In this document: piece after piece, positions 62,090 through 64,000 of the stretch
How the letters are laid out: each line of letters begins with the position of its first letter
How positions within the stretch are numbered: the first letter of the stretch is position 1
Assembly (NCBI GenBank): GCA_047600805.1
Contig: JASGKG010000001.1
Coordinates: 2,294,001-2,358,000 of the forward strand
Direction of reading: 5' to 3'
DNA length: 64,000 nucleotides
Source: JADKHC01 sp047600805
Lineage (GTDB): Bacteria; Verrucomicrobiota; Verrucomicrobiia; Opitutales; Opitutaceae
The notes under the pieces: generated by a model
Database searches by the model: none
Seen by the model: the letters and a program-made list of their open reading frames with translations, nothing else
What the model was told of the DNA's origin: nothing
Translations under genes and position numbers: made by a program

Positions 62090-64000
62090 ATGCTTTCCGA
62101 TCTCCGCTACGCACTCCGTCAGTTTATGAAATCGCCCGGCTTCACCGCCGTGGTGGTTCTGTCGCTCGCGCTGGGAATCGGAGCGAATGCCACCGTGCTG
62201 TGTTGGCTCGAGGGTCTGGTCCTAAAACCCCTGCCTGGTGTGGAGGCGCCGGGGCAGATGGTCGTGCTGGTCTCGAACAACGGTGGCGGCTGCGCGTCAA
62301 TTCAAGATCTGGCAGATTTCGCAAAACAGCAGGAGGTGTTCGCCGGCACTCTGGCCACGATGTCCACCAACGCCTGCCTGACGATCGACAGACAGGCTCA
62401 CTGGATCGACGCCCAGATCGCGACGGCCAATTTCTTTGAGCTTCTCGGGGTAAAACCGATCCTCGGCCGCACCTTTCTTCCCGACGAAGACAAGGCACCA
62501 GGCGGAAATCCGGTTTTGGTGATAAGTGAGCGGTTGTGGCGCAGCCAATTTTCCTCCGACCCGCAGATTATCGGCCGCGTCGTCGACCTTAATCGCCGCG
62601 CCTTCACCGTGATCGGCGTCGTCCCGGCCAAATTTCGAGGCACCTTAAATCCGAATCTCTGCGAGGCGTGGGCCCCCGCTTCAATGATTTCTGAAGTGCG
62701 CAACCAAGGCCGCAACTTCCTCACGCAACGTGACGCCCGCGGCTGGCACAATCTCGCACGACTGCAAAACGGAGTCTCTCTCTCCCAAGCACAAGCGGCC
62801 GTCGTGACGGTCAACAGCCGTCTCGCGCTAGAGTATCCCGAAACCAACCGCGACGCCCAACATCGCGTTGTTCCGCTCAGCGAATGCCCTTGGGGCGCCC
62901 AAACAGTTATGGGGCCCGCCTTAAAGCTCCTCCTGGCCGTTTGCCTCGGTGTACAACTGATCGTCACCGCCAACGTGGCGAATCTGATGCTCGCCCGCGC
63001 TATCTGCCGACGCCGCGAAATCGCAGTGCGCCTTTCGGCCGGAGCCACGCGCTTCCGGCTTATCAGGCAGTTTCTCACCGAAAACCTCCTCTATTCCTTG
63101 GCCGGAGGAATACTCGGCGTGCTTTTAGCCGCCTACGCAGTCGGGATGTTGTTGTATTTTCTACCCGCCGAAGTCGCCGCCCGTTCGCACATCGAATTCG
63201 GCCTCGCTCCGTGGTCGCTCGGCCTGACCTTGGCGATCACCTTGGTCACCGGCATATTGTTCGGCCTTGCGCCAGCTCTCCAGGCGACCCGCCCCAATTT
63301 GGTGGAGGCGCTCAAAGATGGCGGACGTTCAGGCACGAGTGGAAGCGGCCACACACGGATGCGCTCGATCTTGGTCGTAACGGAAATCGCGCTGGCCCTC
63401 CTCCTTCTGATTGGAGCAGGACTTTGCATCAAAGGACTGCAACGCGCTCGGCAGATTGATGTCGGTTTCAAAGCCGATCATGTTCTCACCGCCAAGTTGC
63501 AGGTAGGCATGAATGGCTACGATCGCGAGACGGGCAAAATCTTTTACCGAAATCTCCGCCAGCGGCTCGCTGAATCGCCACAGCTTGAGGAAGCCGCCCT
63601 CGCGAGCTGGTTCCCCCTCGGGCTGGCCGGCTGCAAAGGGTGGAACGTCACGGTCGAAGGCTACACTCGCGCACGCGGCGAAAACTCGATTTTTGAATTC
63701 GCGATAATTTCGCCGCGCTACTTCGCCGCCATGCGCATCCCGCTCGTGAGCGGCCGCGATTTTACCGACGCCGACGACAGCAGTTCGGCTCCCGTTGCGA
63801 TCGTGAACGAATACTTTGCCCAGCGTTTTTGGCCGGGGCAGGATCCGATCGGCCGAAAATTCCGCTGCGGCGGACAATGGCGCACCATCGTCGGTGTGGC
63901 TAAAGGCGGCAAATACAACCGCGTCGATGAAGCTCCGTGGAGTTTTTTCTACCTGCCTTACCAGCAAGGCGTGCCCGATCTCGATTTGGGCATTTGTGTT
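62090..64000 (+). CDS. MacB/FtsX-type ABC permease, ADOP-like (partial, runs off the window)
   Basis: The first 637 residues of a large permease. The N-terminus MLSDLRYALRQFMKSPGFTA with the first span VVVLSLALGIGANATVLCWL is typical of the acidobacterial duplicated orphan permease group. A MacB-like periplasmic domain follows (LGVKPILGRTFLPDEDKAPG, DLNRRAFTVIGVVPAKFRGT), then FtsX-like spans (about residues 275-300 and 345-365, REIAVRLSAGATRFRLIRQF), and the start of a second copy of the same unit (SILVVTEIALALLLLIGAGL). No stop codon is reached. It is the transport partner of the ATPases, adaptor and TolC upstream. Confidence 0.9.
   Translation, partial: MLSDLRYALRQFMKSPGFTAVVVLSLALGIGANATVLCWLEGLVLKPLPGVEAPGQMVVLVSNNGGGCASIQDLADFAKQQEVFAGTLATMSTNACLTIDRQAHWIDAQIATANFFELLGVKPILGRTFLPDEDKAPGGNPVLVISERLWRSQFSSDPQIIGRVVDLNRRAFTVIGVVPAKFRGTLNPNLCEAWAPASMISEVRNQGRNFLTQRDARGWHNLARLQNGVSLSQAQAAVVTVNSRLALEYPETNRDAQHRVVPLSECPWGAQTVMGPALKLLLAVCLGVQLIVTANVANLMLARAICRRREIAVRLSAGATRFRLIRQFLTENLLYSLAGGILGVLLAAYAVGMLLYFLPAEVAARSHIEFGLAPWSLGLTLAITLVTGILFGLAPALQATRPNLVEALKDGGRSGTSGSGHTRMRSILVVTEIALALLLLIGAGLCIKGLQRARQIDVGFKADHVLTAKLQVGMNGYDRETGKIFYRNLRQRLAESPQLEEAALASWFPLGLAGCKGWNVTVEGYTRARGENSIFEFAIISPRYFAAMRIPLVSGRDFTDADDSSSAPVAIVNEYFAQRFWPGQDPIGRKFRCGGQWRTIVGVAKGGKYNRVDEAPWSFFYLPYQQGVPDLDLGICV

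Overview
This is a GC-rich, gene-dense chromosomal window with no phage, insertion sequence, rRNA or tRNA that I can recognise. The content suggests a Gram-negative member of the Verrucomicrobia, probably near the Opitutaceae. Pointers are LPS heptose synthesis (hldD), outer-membrane TolC proteins and a porin, a stand-alone CysJ-like reductase, RNase HIII, an exosortase with one dedicated PEP-CTERM substrate, and GGTAGGGACG-type palindromic repeats. The taxonomic assignment is inference from family content, not from a database search.

Layout. 1-5.3 kb (minus): phosphate uptake, porin-pstS-pstC-pstA-pstB, with unusually long PstC and PstA. 5.6-12.3 kb (minus): a SNF2 helicase, the fatty-acid genes fabG-acpP-fabF with clear terminators, and a CysJ-like flavoreductase. 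12.3-19.1 kb (plus): housekeeping genes (pseudouridine synthase, SH3 protein, folD, a soluble receiver-kinase fusion, proC, a membrane methyltransferase, hldD). 19.1-32.8 kb (minus): a tightly coupled set xrtK - MSEP/VIT protein - TPR-like protein - alpha-2-macroglobulin - pbpC, with ATGA overlaps or near-overlaps. 32.9-43.7 kb: mixed genes, including a 16-unit heptapeptide-repeat ORF, rnhC, mutY, a TlpA-like thioredoxin, rpsU and dnaE. 43.9-51.5 kb (plus): TolC - two PhnD-like binding proteins - two histidine kinases, with no ABC permease. 51.5-53.6 kb: two methyltransferases.

53.6-64 kb (plus) is the most interesting part. It is a two-operon circuit. Operon 1 encodes a small membrane protein, an NtrC-type sigma-54 activator and an NtrY-like kinase. 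Operon 2 encodes an HlyD adaptor, two LolD/MacB-type ATPases, a TolC protein, small membrane proteins and a MacB/FtsX-type permease that runs off the window. Both operons are preceded by the same compound regulatory module: a GTCCCA(N4)TGGGAC palindrome, a TCCC half-site 8 bases further on, a CATCTTARGAA element 23 bases before the promoter, and a TTGGCA(N8)TGCA sigma-54-like promoter followed by ATTAGG. All spacings agree to within one base. I infer that the activator controls both its own operon and the exporter operon.

A second theme is short palindromic repeats that have entered reading frames without breaking them: one in dnaE, one in a methyltransferase gene, and possibly one in the exosortase gene. 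Related elements flank mutY.
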